Assembly (NCBI RefSeq): GCF_030545015.1
Contig: NZ_CP120653.1
Location: 930,001-994,000 of the forward strand
Direction: 5' to 3'
Source: Myroides sp. JBRI-B21084
Lineage (GTDB): Bacteria; Bacteroidota; Bacteroidia; Flavobacteriales; Flavobacteriaceae
DNA length: 64,000 nt
Shown: one piece after another, positions 20,913 through 30,004 of the stretch
How positions within the stretch are numbered: the first letter of the stretch is position 1
Layout: each line of letters starts with the position of its first letter
Notes under the pieces: generated by a model
Databases searched by the model: none
The model's input: only the letters and a program-made list of their open reading frames with translations
What the model was told of the DNA's origin: nothing
Position numbers and translations under genes: made by a program

Positions 20913-22412
20913 TTATAATTGATTTGTGTTTTCTAATTCACCGTTATTGTTGAATTTGTAATAATTTTTACCGTTTTCAACGTTTAAATTCCAAAAGTAC
21001 TCTTTATCATTTCCGTTAATTTTAACTGTTTTGTCTGGTGTAATGTGTACTTTAATGCGCACTTTAGAGTCTTCAGTAAAATCGTTTAACGTAATTAAAA
21101 TTGTTTTTGAAAGTACTAAGGTATCACTTTTTATTGAATAATTGTAATTTAAAGTATTACTATTTTTATTTGTTTCTATATCGATATTAAATTTACCTAA
21201 TTTTTTAATATTCAGTAAATTATTGTTAAAAAAGTTTTCTTCAATTTCAATATAGGATTTACCTGTGTTCGATTCAAGTATATCAACATCAATATCGTTT
21301 ACTTCGCTGTATTTATTGCCCAATTCAATGGTATCGTTTATAGAATAAATGCGTTGGTCTTTTTCAAAAAAGATATTCAAAGTATCATTTTCTTTTAATA
21401 CCAATTCGGTTTTTGATAGTTTCGTTTCAAAATTATCATCTAATAAATCTTTAATTTTATCATCTTCAATTTCTATATTAATCATAACAAAAGCAAAAAT
21501 AAATGTTGCAATTAACCATATAAAGCCAAGAATAGCCGAAACCCAACCTATGTGTTTTAATTTGCTATTTAATAATTTTATACCTACCAATAAAAGTATA
21601 ATAAACGGTACAGCACACATTAAAAACAAACTTAAACCTATGGCCCAAAAGGGTATTCCAATAACGTTTTCGTTATAATTAACAAATTCGTTTGCAAAAT
21701 TCATGGGTTTTGAATAAAAAATAACGGGTATAAAAAAACTTCCAAACAAAGCTGTTGAACTAAAAATAACAAAACAAACGCCTATTATTTTTTTTATGGT
21801 ATCGGCTGCTGTATTACCTGTAGATTTTATTTTTTGATACGATGTTGAAACACCTTCGCGAAACTGTTTTTCAATGTTTGAAATGTTTACAGGTTCGCCT
21901 TTCATTTCTAAAAAATCGGCAACAGTAACAGCTTTTGGAATAATTATCCACAAAATAAAATAAACCAAAATACTTACACCATATAAAAAGAATAGCAATA
22001 CAAATATTATGCGCATCCAAACAGGGTCAATGTTAAAATAATGAGCCAAGCCCGAACAAACACCACCTAAAATACGTTTTTCGCTATCGCGATACATTTT
22101 TTTATAACCCTTTGTATTTGTTGTAAATTGTATATTGTTTTGCGGTTCGTCTTCAATAATATAATCTTCGGGTTTACCCATAATATCAATTATTTCATCA
22201 ACGTTGTTCATACGAATTACGCCTGTTTGCGGATCAATACGTTGCGAAAAAAGTTCGGCTATACGTGCTTCAATATCCGAAATAATTTCGTCTTCGCTTT
22301 CTTTTTGTATTGAATTTCGTACAGCATTAATGTACGAATCTAACTTGTTAAATGCATCTTCATCAATATGAAAAACAAGTCCTGCTATATTTATTGTAAC
22401 TGTTTTATTCAT
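20913..22412 (-). CDS. PspC-domain membrane protein
   Basis: 499 residues. Residues 1-85 form a small cytoplasmic domain (KTVTINIAGLVFHIDEDAF; EARIAELFSQR) seen in Bacteroidota PspC proteins. Residues about 105-165 are the PspC domain (KRILGGVCSGLAHYFNIDP, then FVLLFFLYGVSILVYFILW). Three further membrane segments follow (about 205-305), then an extracytoplasmic beta-rich tail. PspC proteins take part in envelope-stress sensing; the partner here is the PadR regulator encoded just upstream, whose stop overlaps this start by 8 bases. Confidence 0.85.
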   Translation of the reverse strand: MNKTVTINIAGLVFHIDEDAFNKLDSYINAVRNSIQKESEDEIISDIEARIAELFSQRIDPQTGVIRMNNVDEIIDIMGKPEDYIIEDEPQNNIQFTTNTKGYKKMYRDSEKRILGGVCSGLAHYFNIDPVWMRIIFVLLFFLYGVSILVYFILWIIIPKAVTVADFLEMKGEPVNISNIEKQFREGVSTSYQKIKSTGNTAADTIKKIIGVCFVIFSSTALFGSFFIPVIFYSKPMNFANEFVNYNENVIGIPFWAIGLSLFLMCAVPFIILLLVGIKLLNSKLKHIGWVSAILGFIWLIATFIFAFVMINIEIEDDKIKDLLDDNFETKLSKTELVLKENDTLNIFFEKDQRIYSINDTIELGNKYSEVNDIDVDILESNTGKSYIEIEENFFNNNLLNIKKLGKFNIDIETNKNSNTLNYNYSIKSDTLVLSKTILITLNDFTEDSKVRIKVHITPDKTVKINGNDKEYFWNLNVENGKNYYKFNNNGELENTNQL

Positions 22413-22743
22413 GGCTGTGTTTGTTTGTAATTATATTAACGGCTTCGCTTAATTCTTTCCAGGTAACTTGTAATTCATTTAAAAATAAATTGCCTTGCTC
22501 GGTTAGCCTGTAATATTTTCTGGGTGGTCCAGATGTTGATTCTTCCCAACGATAACTTAGTAATTCGTCGTTTTTTAGGCGGGTTAGTAAAGGGTAAACA
22601 GTTCCCTCTACCACTAATAATTTTGCGGTTTTAAGTTGATCTAAAATTTCTGATGTATAACAATCTTTTTCTTTTAGAACAGATAAAATGCAAAATTCTA
22701 GAATTCCTTTCCGCATTTGCGCTTTTGTGTTTTCAATATTCAT
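22405..22743 (-). CDS. PadR-family transcriptional regulator
   Basis: 112 residues. Winged-helix PadR protein: MRKGILEFCILSVLKEKDCYTSEILDQL is the helix-turn-helix start, VEGTVYPLLTRLKNDELLSY is the recognition helix and wing, and GPPRKYYRLTEQG is the PadR signature. It lacks a long C-terminal dimerisation domain (PadR-s1 short form). It overlaps the PspC gene by 8 bases (same strand) and probably represses its own operon; the ligand is unknown. Confidence 0.9.
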   Translation of the reverse strand: MNIENTKAQMRKGILEFCILSVLKEKDCYTSEILDQLKTAKLLVVEGTVYPLLTRLKNDELLSYRWEESTSGPPRKYYRLTEQGNLFLNELQVTWKELSEAVNIITNKHSHE

Positions 22744-22897
22744 AGAACTTATATTTTAGTTGCAATTAAACAGATGTATCGTTTTGTAAGTATTAAGTAA
22801 ACAATTCAAATTAATTTATGCATATTAAGTGTTTTTTGATACATCTGAAAATTGCTGTGTTGTATTTTTGATATAACAAAGATATATACAAAAGCAT

Positions 22898-22918
22898 GTA
22901 CTTTGTATTGCATAGTAC
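22898..22918 (-). promoter_or_regulatory. Candidate PadR operator
   Basis: GTACT and AGTAC form an inverted repeat with an 11-base AT-rich centre, 155-175 bases upstream of padR. A TATCTTTG-type -7 box (minus strand, plus coordinates 22877-22884) is next to it. Assignment as an operator is inference. Confidence 0.3.
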
Positions 22919-23002
22919 TTAAAATTAACTTTTATTTAACAATTGGTTTTTCCGTTATTGGATTAGTTTTTTTTGTAAATTAGCGTAAAAGCTAGATGAA
23001 TT

Positions 23003-23455
23003 ATGGAATTTAATACCAAAAATTTAAACCTGTATTTACTTAAAAATTTGCCTTCGGCTTATTTTTCAGGCGTAAGAGTATCGTCAATATCTACCGCAAG
23101 TTGCGAAGTAAAAGTTAAACACAAATGGTTTAATCAAAATCCGTTTAAATCAATGTATTTTGCTGTTCAAAACATGGGTGCCGAACTTACAACCGGCGTT
23201 TTAGTTATGAAAGCTATTAAAGATAGTAAGCAAAAATTTTCAATGTTAGTGCTAAATCAAAAATCTAACTTTACAAAAAAGGCAACAGGTTTAATTACTT
23301 TTAAATGTGTAGAAGGCTTAATGATTCAAGAAAAAATTCAAATGGCTTTAAACACAAAAGAAGGGGTTGCATTTTGGGTGCGATCTGAAGGTTTTGATGA
23401 AACTGGAGATAAAGTAGGGACGTATGATTTTGAATGGACTATAAAAGCAAAATAA
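23003..23455 (+). CDS. DUF4442 hotdog-fold protein
   Basis: 150 residues of the DUF4442 group, related to hotdog-fold acyl-CoA thioesterases (YiiD C-terminal domain/PaaI-like). The pattern YFSGVRVSSISTASCEVKVKH followed by NPFKSMYFAVQNMGAELTTG is the central helix and sheet of the fold. Substrate unknown. The stop is 1 base before the next gene's ATG, so the pair forms an operon. Confidence 0.75.
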   Translation: MEFNTKNLNLYLLKNLPSAYFSGVRVSSISTASCEVKVKHKWFNQNPFKSMYFAVQNMGAELTTGVLVMKAIKDSKQKFSMLVLNQKSNFTKKATGLITFKCVEGLMIQEKIQMALNTKEGVAFWVRSEGFDETGDKVGTYDFEWTIKAK

Positions 23456-23456
23456 A

Positions 23457-24368
23457 ATGAAAGTTTTAATTACAGGTGCTACCGGATTTATTGGCAGTGC
23501 ATTAACTGCTTTTTTGTTACAAAATAATTGTACGGTTCATTATGTAACTACTTCAAAACAAAAAATAAACAATACAAATAAAAACTATCAAGGATTTTTA
23601 TGGAATCCTGAAAAAAACACAATTGATAATAATTGTTTAATTGGGGTAGATGTAATTGTAAATTTAGCCGGACATTCCATTAATTGTAAATGGAACGCAT
23701 ACAATAAAAACCAAATTTTACAAAGTAGATTATCTAGTTCTAACACCTTGTTTAAAGCTTTAAAAGAGACAAATCATCAGGTTAATTATATAATAAACGC
23801 ATCGGCAATTGGTATTTATAAAAGCAGTGAAGATTTTATTTTTACAGAAGAATCCCAAGATTTTGGTAACGATTTTTTAGCAATGGTTTGTAAACAATGG
23901 GAACAAGCTAATAAAAATTTTGAAACATTAGGTATAGCTAATGCATTTGTACGTTTTGGATTGATATTATCTAAAAAGCATGGTGTTTTAAACGAATTAG
24001 ATAAAGTAGTTTCCAAAGGGATAGGTGCTAATTTAGGAAACGGCAAACAATGGATGTCATGGGTACATTATCACGATGTTGTTCAAATTCTATACAAATT
24101 AATTACTACGCAAAAGCCAGGTGTTTTTAATGTTGTTGCTCCAAATGCAGTTCAACAAAATGATTTTTTAAAAACCTTAGCTAATCAATTAAATAAACCA
24201 TTTTGGTTGCCTAATATTCCAAATTTTTTGGTAAAAATTTTAATGGGTGAAAAAGCTGCCTTGGTGTTAAGTAGTCAACATGTAAAACCTGAAAATATAA
24301 TAAAATTAGGTTATACTTTTAAGTATGTAAGTTTACAAGACGCCTTAAAAAATTTATATAGCTTATAA
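23457..24368 (+). CDS. TIGR01777-family NAD(P)-binding epimerase-like protein
   Basis: 303 residues of the YfcH/SULA group of extended SDR proteins. The Rossmann glycine motif is TGATGFIGSAL (about residues 6-16). The family blocks are VIVNLAGHSIN, NASAIGIYKS (Tyr at the catalytic position), VRFGLILSKKHGVL and KQWMSWVHYHDVV, with a C-terminal DUF1731-like end. Reaction unknown. Translated with the DUF4442 gene. Confidence 0.88.
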   Translation: MKVLITGATGFIGSALTAFLLQNNCTVHYVTTSKQKINNTNKNYQGFLWNPEKNTIDNNCLIGVDVIVNLAGHSINCKWNAYNKNQILQSRLSSSNTLFKALKETNHQVNYIINASAIGIYKSSEDFIFTEESQDFGNDFLAMVCKQWEQANKNFETLGIANAFVRFGLILSKKHGVLNELDKVVSKGIGANLGNGKQWMSWVHYHDVVQILYKLITTQKPGVFNVVAPNAVQQNDFLKTLANQLNKPFWLPNIPNFLVKILMGEKAALVLSSQHVKPENIIKLGYTFKYVSLQDALKNLYSL

Positions 24369-24369
24369 A

Positions 24370-24407
24370 AAAATCGCAGTTTAAATTTTAAACTGCGATT
24401 TTTTTTA
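24370..24407. terminator. Bidirectional terminator
   Basis: AAATCGCAGTTTAAA pairs with TTTAAACTGCGATTT and is flanked by A and T runs. It serves both the SDR gene (plus) and the superoxide dismutase gene (minus), whose stop lies at its edge. Confidence 0.9.
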
Positions 24408-25172
24408 TTGTTGCATTAAAGACATTCTGTATTCTACTTTACTCCAGTCAATTAATTGCCAAAAGTTTTCAATATATTTTGCTCGGTCGTTTTTATATTT
24501 TAAATAATATGCATGTTCCCAAACATCTAAATTCATTAATGGATATCCTTTAATTTCAGCATTAGGCATTAAAGGGTTGTCTTGATTTATGGTTGTAGTT
24601 ATTTTTAAAGTACCATCGTTTTGATATACTAACCAAACCCAACCCGAACCAAATAATCCTTTAGCAGCATCGGTAAATTGCGTTTTAAAAGCATCAAAGC
24701 TACCAAAGTCTTTAACAATTAATTCTTCAATTTTACCAGTAGGTTTGCCTCCTGCTTTTGGAGCTAAAATTTCCCAAAAAATATTGTGGTTATAGTAGCC
24801 ACCTGCATTGTTTCTTAAAGCAGAATTTTTTAAATCTAAGTCACGTAAAATTTCTTCAATAGACATAGTTTCTAAAGGAGTACCTTTTACAGCATCGTTT
24901 AATTTATTGCAATAACCTAGATGATGTTTGCTGTAGTGAGTTTCTACCGTTTGTGCATCCATATACGGATCCAAGTCGTTATAACCATAATTTAGTCCTT
25001 TCATTTGAAAAGCACCTTGGTTTGCAACAACACTTTTTGGATCACCTACAGATGCTTTTGTTTCAGTAGCATTTGCACTTGGTACATCAACTTCTATTAG
25101 TTCTTCTTTGTCTTTACATCCAATTAAAAAAAGTGATAAAACACTTGTAAGTACTAAAATATTTTTTTTCAT
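24405..25172 (-). CDS. Lipoprotein superoxide dismutase (Fe/Mn type)
   Basis: 255 residues. The signal peptide ends in FLIGC (Cys19), so this SOD is a lipoprotein, not the usual cytosolic enzyme. The metal ligands are intact: H79, H129 (YYNHNIFW), D216 and H220 (LDVWEHAYYL). Q197 in NQDNP is the position typical of Mn-type rather than Fe-type enzymes. A linker of about 35 residues separates the lipid anchor from the domain. Residues after the Cys (KDKEEL) look like the acidic export signal of Bacteroidota surface lipoproteins, so it may sit outside. Last gene of the LUD-cdsA-psd-ACBP unit. Confidence 0.92.
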   Translation of the reverse strand: MKKNILVLTSVLSLFLIGCKDKEELIEVDVPSANATETKASVGDPKSVVANQGAFQMKGLNYGYNDLDPYMDAQTVETHYSKHHLGYCNKLNDAVKGTPLETMSIEEILRDLDLKNSALRNNAGGYYNHNIFWEILAPKAGGKPTGKIEELIVKDFGSFDAFKTQFTDAAKGLFGSGWVWLVYQNDGTLKITTTINQDNPLMPNAEIKGYPLMNLDVWEHAYYLKYKNDRAKYIENFWQLIDWSKVEYRMSLMQQ

Positions 25173-25177
25173 ACGAG

Positions 25178-25438
25178 TTATAGTTTTAAAGAATTAACAA
25201 GTTCTATATATAATTTTTTAGCTTGATCTTGAGTTAAATGCGAAACTTGTGTCCATGCATTAAATTTAAAACCGCGAACTAAATCCATATCCTGATGAAC
25301 AAAACTATGTGAATAATCTAAAGTAGCTTGTTTAAAATAGGCATATAAGCGCAACCTAATATCAGGCGCTAATAGAACCTTTGTATTTGAAGCTTTTTCA
25401 TAAGCTTGTGTAAACAAAAAATCTAGGTTATTATTCAT
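25178..25438 (-). CDS. Acyl-CoA-binding protein family
   Basis: 86 residues, the normal size of the ACBP four-helix fold. Recognisable are LRLYAYFKQAT in helix 2, the basic/aromatic F-K-F-N-A-W segment, and QAKKLYIELV in helix 4. ACBP carries long-chain acyl-CoA (or acyl-ACP) and is uncommon in bacteria but present in Bacteroidota. It lies immediately after psd (next base), so a role in supplying acyl groups for phospholipid synthesis is plausible. Confidence 0.85.
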   Translation of the reverse strand: MNNNLDFLFTQAYEKASNTKVLLAPDIRLRLYAYFKQATLDYSHSFVHQDMDLVRGFKFNAWTQVSHLTQDQAKKLYIELVNSLKL

Positions 25439-26092
25439 TTATTTGTTTGCTATAACGGTTTTATTACCACGTGCTTTTTGATTTAACACCACATTTACAT
25501 TAGTACCTAACGGTAGGTATAAATCTACACGAGAACCAAATTTAATAAATCCAGCGTCGTTTCCTTGGTACACTTTTTCGCCAACTTTTGCGTAATTCAC
25601 AATTCGTTTAGCTAAAGCGCCCGCAATTTGTCTATACATTACTTCGCCATAAACAGGGTTTTCTATTACCACTGTTGTGCGTTCGTTTTCTTCGCTAGCT
25701 TTTGGATGCCACGCTACTAAGTATTTACCTGGATGATATTTACTGTATTTTACAATACCATTTAATGCGTAACGGGTAACGTGTACGTTAATTGGCGACA
25801 TAAAAATTGACACCATTAAGCGTTTGTCTTTAAAATATTCTGGTTCAAAAACTTCTTCAATAACCACAACTTTTCCATCTACCGGAGCTAATATTAAATG
25901 ATCAGATATGTTTTGGATGGATCTGTTTGGATTTCTAAAAAATTGTAAAACAACTACTAACAAAAGTAGCGTAATTATTTGTATGGTTTTTATAATCCAA
26001 GGTGTTGAAATTAAGTATTCAACCCCAATTATAACAATTACAGCAATTAAAAGTGAAAATAAAATTATTTTAGCGCCTTCTTTATGAAACAT
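25439..26092 (-). CDS. psd: Phosphatidylserine decarboxylase (short type)
   Basis: 217 residues. Membrane enzyme making phosphatidylethanolamine. Two N-terminal membrane segments (about 8-50) precede the catalytic core with FFRNPNR, LAPVDGKVV, FMSPINVHVTRY and the self-cleavage site KFGSRVDLYLP, where S187 becomes the pyruvoyl group. It is the short form (usual length about 215) with GS, unlike the LGST of E. coli Psd. The ATG overlaps the cdsA stop (TAATG), so the two are coupled. The partner synthase PssA is at 43509-44249. Confidence 0.92.
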   Translation of the reverse strand: MFHKEGAKIILFSLLIAVIVIIGVEYLISTPWIIKTIQIITLLLLVVVLQFFRNPNRSIQNISDHLILAPVDGKVVVIEEVFEPEYFKDKRLMVSIFMSPINVHVTRYALNGIVKYSKYHPGKYLVAWHPKASEENERTTVVIENPVYGEVMYRQIAGALAKRIVNYAKVGEKVYQGNDAGFIKFGSRVDLYLPLGTNVNVVLNQKARGNKTVIANK

Positions 26093-26886
26093 TACATTAC
26101 AATTTTATAAATTAAAAATAAAAACGGTGCAGCAAACAAAATGCTGTCTAACCTATCTAAAATACCACCATGACCAGGCATTATAGCACCACTGTCTTTA
26201 ACACCAGCTAAGCGTTTGTATTTAGATTCTACTAAATCGCCTATCGTACCAATAAAACTTATCACTAAACCAATTAGTAACCAAAATGTTAACGATAAAT
26301 CTAACTTTGTATAAATAAATAATAGGTAAGCAGCAAGTTGTGTAAAAAGTAAACCGCCTATAAAACCTTCTATTGTTTTTTTTGGCGATATTTTTTCGTA
26401 TAATTTGTGTTTACCTAATAATTTACCACAAATATAAGCAAAAGTGTCATTACACCATATCATTATAAAGATACTTAACAGTAAAACGGGTGTGTATTGG
26501 CCTAAAAAATAGGGTAGTTGGGTGATAATAATAAAGGGTAATATTACATAACCTGATAAGTGTAATAGTTTTTGTAAAGTATTGTTTTTTATAAAGTTAG
26601 TGTTTGTAAACAAACCGTAAAGTAAATAAATACTAAATGGTAAAACAATTAAAAAAGCGTTGTTATAGGCTGTATTGTTTAAAAAAATATAAGAAATTGC
26701 CCAAAAAGCAGCGCAAACGTAACCTAAAACTAAATTAATTTTAAAAAGCTTGCAAAATTCATATACCCCAATAACGTAAAAAAATAAAAATAATGCAATA
26801 AATGTGTTTTTAGAATAAAGTAAGGCACTTACCAATACTATAATGTATAATATACCCGAAATACTGCGTTTTACAACCTCACTCAT
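26092..26886 (-). CDS. cdsA: Phosphatidate cytidylyltransferase
   Basis: 264 residues. Makes CDP-diacylglycerol from phosphatidate and CTP. About eight membrane segments; the C-terminal signature is S-P-K-K-T-x-E-G (SPKKTIEGFIGG) plus GTIGDLVESKYKRLAGVKD and MPGHGGILDRLDS, with all metal-binding Asp present. It supplies PssA and, through it, Psd, the latter encoded directly downstream. It starts 1 base after the LUD gene stop. Confidence 0.93.
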   Translation of the reverse strand: MSEVVKRSISGILYIIVLVSALLYSKNTFIALFLFFYVIGVYEFCKLFKINLVLGYVCAAFWAISYIFLNNTAYNNAFLIVLPFSIYLLYGLFTNTNFIKNNTLQKLLHLSGYVILPFIIITQLPYFLGQYTPVLLLSIFIMIWCNDTFAYICGKLLGKHKLYEKISPKKTIEGFIGGLLFTQLAAYLLFIYTKLDLSLTFWLLIGLVISFIGTIGDLVESKYKRLAGVKDSGAIMPGHGGILDRLDSILFAAPFLFLIYKIVM

Positions 26887-26887
26887 C

Positions 26888-27487
26888 TTAATAATTTTCT
26901 AATAACAACAAATACACATTTTTAGGTTGTATACCGTATTGCAAAAAATCGTCGTTTTTGTTTTCTTTAAAACATTGCATTGTGGTTATATTTGTTGGTA
27001 TTTCATTTTTGTACCTATTTTTTATAGCACTTAAGCCATCGCTTTTTGTACGAGTAATTTGACTTGTTTTTGCAACTACAATAATATTTTTAGGTAAATC
27101 GTTAGGTTTATGATGAAATATTTGTTTTGATGAAAGTAAAACAGAACCATCTTGGGCAATTAAGCCTTCGCAACTTGTTAGTAAAAAAACTGGATTTGTA
27201 GGATTTTTATAGTTTAATTTATTTTCGATTAAAAAAGGATACAACTCTTTTTCAAAAGTTAGTGCTTCCATTTCAAACCAATCGTTTTCTTGTAAAATGC
27301 TAATAAAGTTTTCTTCTAATTCTTCTTCATTTTCACAATACAAAAATTTACCTCCGTTTTTTTTAAAATTATGAGTGAATTGCTCGTCTACGGGTATTTC
27401 TTTTTCAGGCAAGTATTTACTTTCCTCGTCATTTTTGTTTTGATGCGAAGAAGAAAAACTACTAAAAATTTTTTTAAATATATTCAT
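26888..27487 (-). CDS. LUD-domain (LutC/YkgG-like) protein
   Basis: 199 residues. A charged N-terminal stretch (about 1-35) is followed by a LUD domain: GGKFLYCENEEELEENF, LLTSCEGLIAQDGSVLLSS, IIVVAKTSQITR. LutC is part of a lactate-oxidising iron-sulfur complex, but no lutA or lutB is nearby and this shorter form beside ftsH is a fixed neighbour in Bacteroidota, so a lactate role is doubtful. First gene of the unit running through cdsA, psd, ACBP and SOD. Confidence 0.75.
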   Translation of the reverse strand: MNIFKKIFSSFSSSHQNKNDEESKYLPEKEIPVDEQFTHNFKKNGGKFLYCENEEELEENFISILQENDWFEMEALTFEKELYPFLIENKLNYKNPTNPVFLLTSCEGLIAQDGSVLLSSKQIFHHKPNDLPKNIIVVAKTSQITRTKSDGLSAIKNRYKNEIPTNITTMQCFKENKNDDFLQYGIQPKNVYLLLLENY

Positions 27488-27523
27488 TGGCTAATAAAAT
27501 AGAATTTAAGGGCCATTATAGTT

Positions 27524-27531
27524 CAAAGATA
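27524..27531 (-). promoter_or_regulatory. Candidate promoter of the LUD-cdsA-psd unit
   Basis: TATCTTTG on the minus strand, 36 bases before the LUD ATG and directly after the ftsH terminator. The -33 element is not clear. Confidence 0.4.
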
Positions 27532-27536
27532 AAAAA

Positions 27537-27571
27537 AAACTTGGTTTAACAGTGTGTTAAACCAAGTTTTT
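27537..27571 (-). terminator. Terminator after ftsH (minus strand)
   Basis: A perfect 14-bp stem AACTTGGTTTAACA / TGTTAAACCAAGTT with a 3-base loop, then TTTTTTT on the minus strand. Confidence 0.88.
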
Positions 27572-27595
27572 ATAGTTTGTGTTAAAATGTTCGTT

Positions 27596-29536
27596 TTAAA
27601 TAACTTCGGTGTTTGATTCTGAAGTAGTTTCAATTGTTTCTACTGTTTGAAACGGTCTTTTACCGAAAATTTCTTCTAAATCTTCTCTAAAAATAACTTC
27701 TTTTTCACAAAGTAAGTTAGCCAATTCTATTAATTTATCTTTATTTTCGGTTAACAAATCAATAGCTCTTTGGTATTGCCCTTCAATTAAAGTTGATATT
27801 TCTTTATCAATTAATTTTGCTGTTTCTTCTGAATAAGGTTTAGAGAAATTATATTCGCTTTGACCCGATGAATCGTAATATGTAATGTTACCTAATGAGT
27901 CGTTTAAACCATAAATGGTAACCATTGCACGGGCTTGTTTATTTACCTTTTCTAAATCGCTTAAAGCCCCAGTTGATATTTTGTTAAATACCACTTTTTC
28001 GGCAGCTCTACCGCCCATTGTAGCACACATTTCATCTAACATTTGTTCAGTGCGAACAATTTGGCGTTCTTCTGGCAAATACCAAGCAGCACCTAAACTC
28101 ATACCACGCGGAACAATTGTTACTTTTACTAATGGCGCTGCGTGTTCGGTTAACCACGATACTGTTGCATGACCAGCTTCATGTATAGCAATTGCGTATT
28201 TTTCTTCGGGTGTAATAATTTTGTTTTTCTTTTCTAAACCGCCAACAATTCTGTCAACTGCGTCTAAAAAGTCTTGTTTGTCAACTTCTGTTTTGTTTTT
28301 ACGAGCAGCAGTAAGTGCAGCTTCGTTACAAACATTTGCAATATCAGCACCTGAAAATCCTGGGGTTTGTTTTGCAAGAAATTCTACATCTAAATTTTCA
28401 ATCTTTTTAATTTTCTTTAAATGTACTTCAAATATAGCTTTACGTTCATTAACGTCTGGTAAATCAACATAAATTTGGCGGTCAAAACGTCCAGCACGCA
28501 ATAATGCTTTGTCTAAAATTTCGGCACGGTTGGTTGCTGCTAACACAATTACGTTGGTGTTTGTTCCAAAACCATCCATTTCGGTTAATAATTGATTTAA
28601 TGTGTTTTCGCGCTCGTCGTTTGATCCAGAGAAGTTTGATTTTCCACGCGCTCTACCAATGGCATCAATTTCATCGATAAAAATAATAGCTGGCGATTTT
28701 TCTTTTGCTTGCTTGAATAAATCACGTACGCGCGATGCACCTACACCTACAAACATTTCAACAAAATCTGAACCAGATAGTGAAAAGAAAGGTACTTGTG
28801 CTTCACCAGCAACCGCTTTTGCTAATAAGGTTTTACCTGTTCCTGGAGGACCTACTAACAAGGCTCCTTTTGGTATTTTACCACCTATCGAGGTGTATTT
28901 TTGCGGGTTTTTTAAGAATTCTACAATTTCTTGAATTTCTTCTTTTGCACCTTCTAATCCGGCAACATCGTTAAATGTTGTGCGGGTATCGTTTTTTTCA
29001 TCAAACAAACGTGCTCTAGATTTGCCAATAGAAAAAATTTGACCTCCGCCGCCTCCAGCGCCGCCTCCCATTCTTCGCATCATAAAAATCCAAACAACAG
29101 GGATTAGAATAATTGGTAGTAACGATAGCAAGATAGATCCCCAATTACTCTCTCTTTCTGTTGTGAATTCTTTAATTTTACCTTGTGTTAAGGCTTGTGA
29201 TAAACGCTCTTCAAACAAGTCTTTATTTGCAATTTCAACAGTATAATCTGGTCCTGTTGATAAATCGCTTAAAAACGTAGGCTTATTATTTTTCTTATGT
29301 TCTGCTGTGCTTTTTACAGCATCGTTTATAAAAATTTGAGCCGATGTATTGTTAAAAACAACTTTTTCAATTTGGTTACCATCTAAATATTGATAAAATT
29401 TAGAAAGACTAATTGTTTTTCCGTCGCCCAAACTTCCACCGCTAGTAGTAAATGATATTGCAAAAAGTATTAAAATAAGACCTGCATACAGCATCCAAGG
29501 ATTGTACTTGGGCTTGTTATTTACGGGATTTTTCAT
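27596..29536 (-). CDS. ftsH: ATP-dependent zinc metalloprotease FtsH
   Basis: 646 residues. Inner-membrane hexameric protease degrading misassembled membrane proteins and, in many bacteria, LpxC. Two membrane segments (about 12-30 and 130-150) flank a periplasmic domain. The AAA module has Walker A GPPGTGKT, Walker [16 protein letters not shown], pore motif FVGVGAS and an SRH with RAGRFDR. The zinc site is HEAGH with a later Asp in [11 protein letters not shown] glycine-rich stretch GGGAGGGGG follows TM2. It sits 3 bases after rsfS and is closed by a strong terminator. Confidence 0.96.
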   Translation of the reverse strand: MKNPVNNKPKYNPWMLYAGLILILFAISFTTSGGSLGDGKTISLSKFYQYLDGNQIEKVVFNNTSAQIFINDAVKSTAEHKKNNKPTFLSDLSTGPDYTVEIANKDLFEERLSQALTQGKIKEFTTERESNWGSILLSLLPIILIPVVWIFMMRRMGGGAGGGGGQIFSIGKSRARLFDEKNDTRTTFNDVAGLEGAKEEIQEIVEFLKNPQKYTSIGGKIPKGALLVGPPGTGKTLLAKAVAGEAQVPFFSLSGSDFVEMFVGVGASRVRDLFKQAKEKSPAIIFIDEIDAIGRARGKSNFSGSNDERENTLNQLLTEMDGFGTNTNVIVLAATNRAEILDKALLRAGRFDRQIYVDLPDVNERKAIFEVHLKKIKKIENLDVEFLAKQTPGFSGADIANVCNEAALTAARKNKTEVDKQDFLDAVDRIVGGLEKKNKIITPEEKYAIAIHEAGHATVSWLTEHAAPLVKVTIVPRGMSLGAAWYLPEERQIVRTEQMLDEMCATMGGRAAEKVVFNKISTGALSDLEKVNKQARAMVTIYGLNDSLGNITYYDSSGQSEYNFSKPYSEETAKLIDKEISTLIEGQYQRAIDLLTENKDKLIELANLLCEKEVIFREDLEEIFGKRPFQTVETIETTSESNTEVI

Positions 29537-29539
29537 AAA

Positions 29540-29920
29540 TTATAGGGTTGATTGGTTAGAAGTAACTTGGGTAATTTTGGCATCGCCCCACAAGTCTTCT
29601 ATATTGTAATATTCGCGAGTTTCTTTTTGGAAGATATGAACCACAATGTTTATATAATCCATTAAAACCCAATTTGCTTCGGTTGTGCCTTCTACATGCC
29701 AAGGTTTATCTTTTAGTTCTTTAGATACGGTGCGTTGTACAGACCCTGAAATGGCGTTAACCTGTGTGTTAGAGTTTCCATCGCAAATTATAAAATAATC
29801 GCAAGCAGTGTTTTCAATAGCTCTTAAGTCTAAAATAGTAATATTTTCTCCTTTTACGTTTTCTATACCTTCAATAATCAAAGCTAATAAAGCTTCGTTG
29901 TTCTTTTTGTTTTCGTTCAT
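29540..29920 (-). CDS. rsfS: Ribosome silencing factor RsfS
   Basis: 126 residues of the Iojap/RsfS family, which binds uL14 on the 50S subunit and blocks subunit joining during starvation. Conserved blocks: NITILDLRAIENTACDYFIICDG, WHVEGTTEANWVLMDYINIVVHIF and REYYNIEDLWGDA. Leads the rsfS-ftsH operon and is divergent from birA. Confidence 0.93.
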   Translation of the reverse strand: MNENKKNNEALLALIIEGIENVKGENITILDLRAIENTACDYFIICDGNSNTQVNAISGSVQRTVSKELKDKPWHVEGTTEANWVLMDYINIVVHIFQKETREYYNIEDLWGDAKITQVTSNQSTL

Positions 29921-29945
29921 GTATGTATTTTGTACTTTATTATTG

Positions 29946-29953
29946 CAAATTTA
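29946..29953 (-). promoter_or_regulatory. Promoter -7 box of rsfS-ftsH
   Basis: TAAATTTG on the minus strand, 25 bases before the rsfS ATG. It lies back to back with the birA promoter, so the two must share the same 60 bases. Confidence 0.45.
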
Positions 29954-29976
29954 TCAAATTGTATCGTCTTAAAAGT

Positions 29977-29984
29977 TATTTTTG
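29977..29984 (+). promoter_or_regulatory. Promoter -7 box of birA
   Basis: TATTTTTG, 20 bases before the birA ATG at 30005, supports that start. A TTG at 29959-29961 is only 15 bases upstream, shorter than usual. Confidence 0.45.
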
Positions 29985-30004
29985 TCTTAAAGATACTATT
30001 TATA

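Noticed and set aside
26888-27487. Lactate utilisation LutC assignment
   Set aside because: Only one LUD gene, no lutA/lutB, and a conserved place next to ftsH make a lactate role unsupported.
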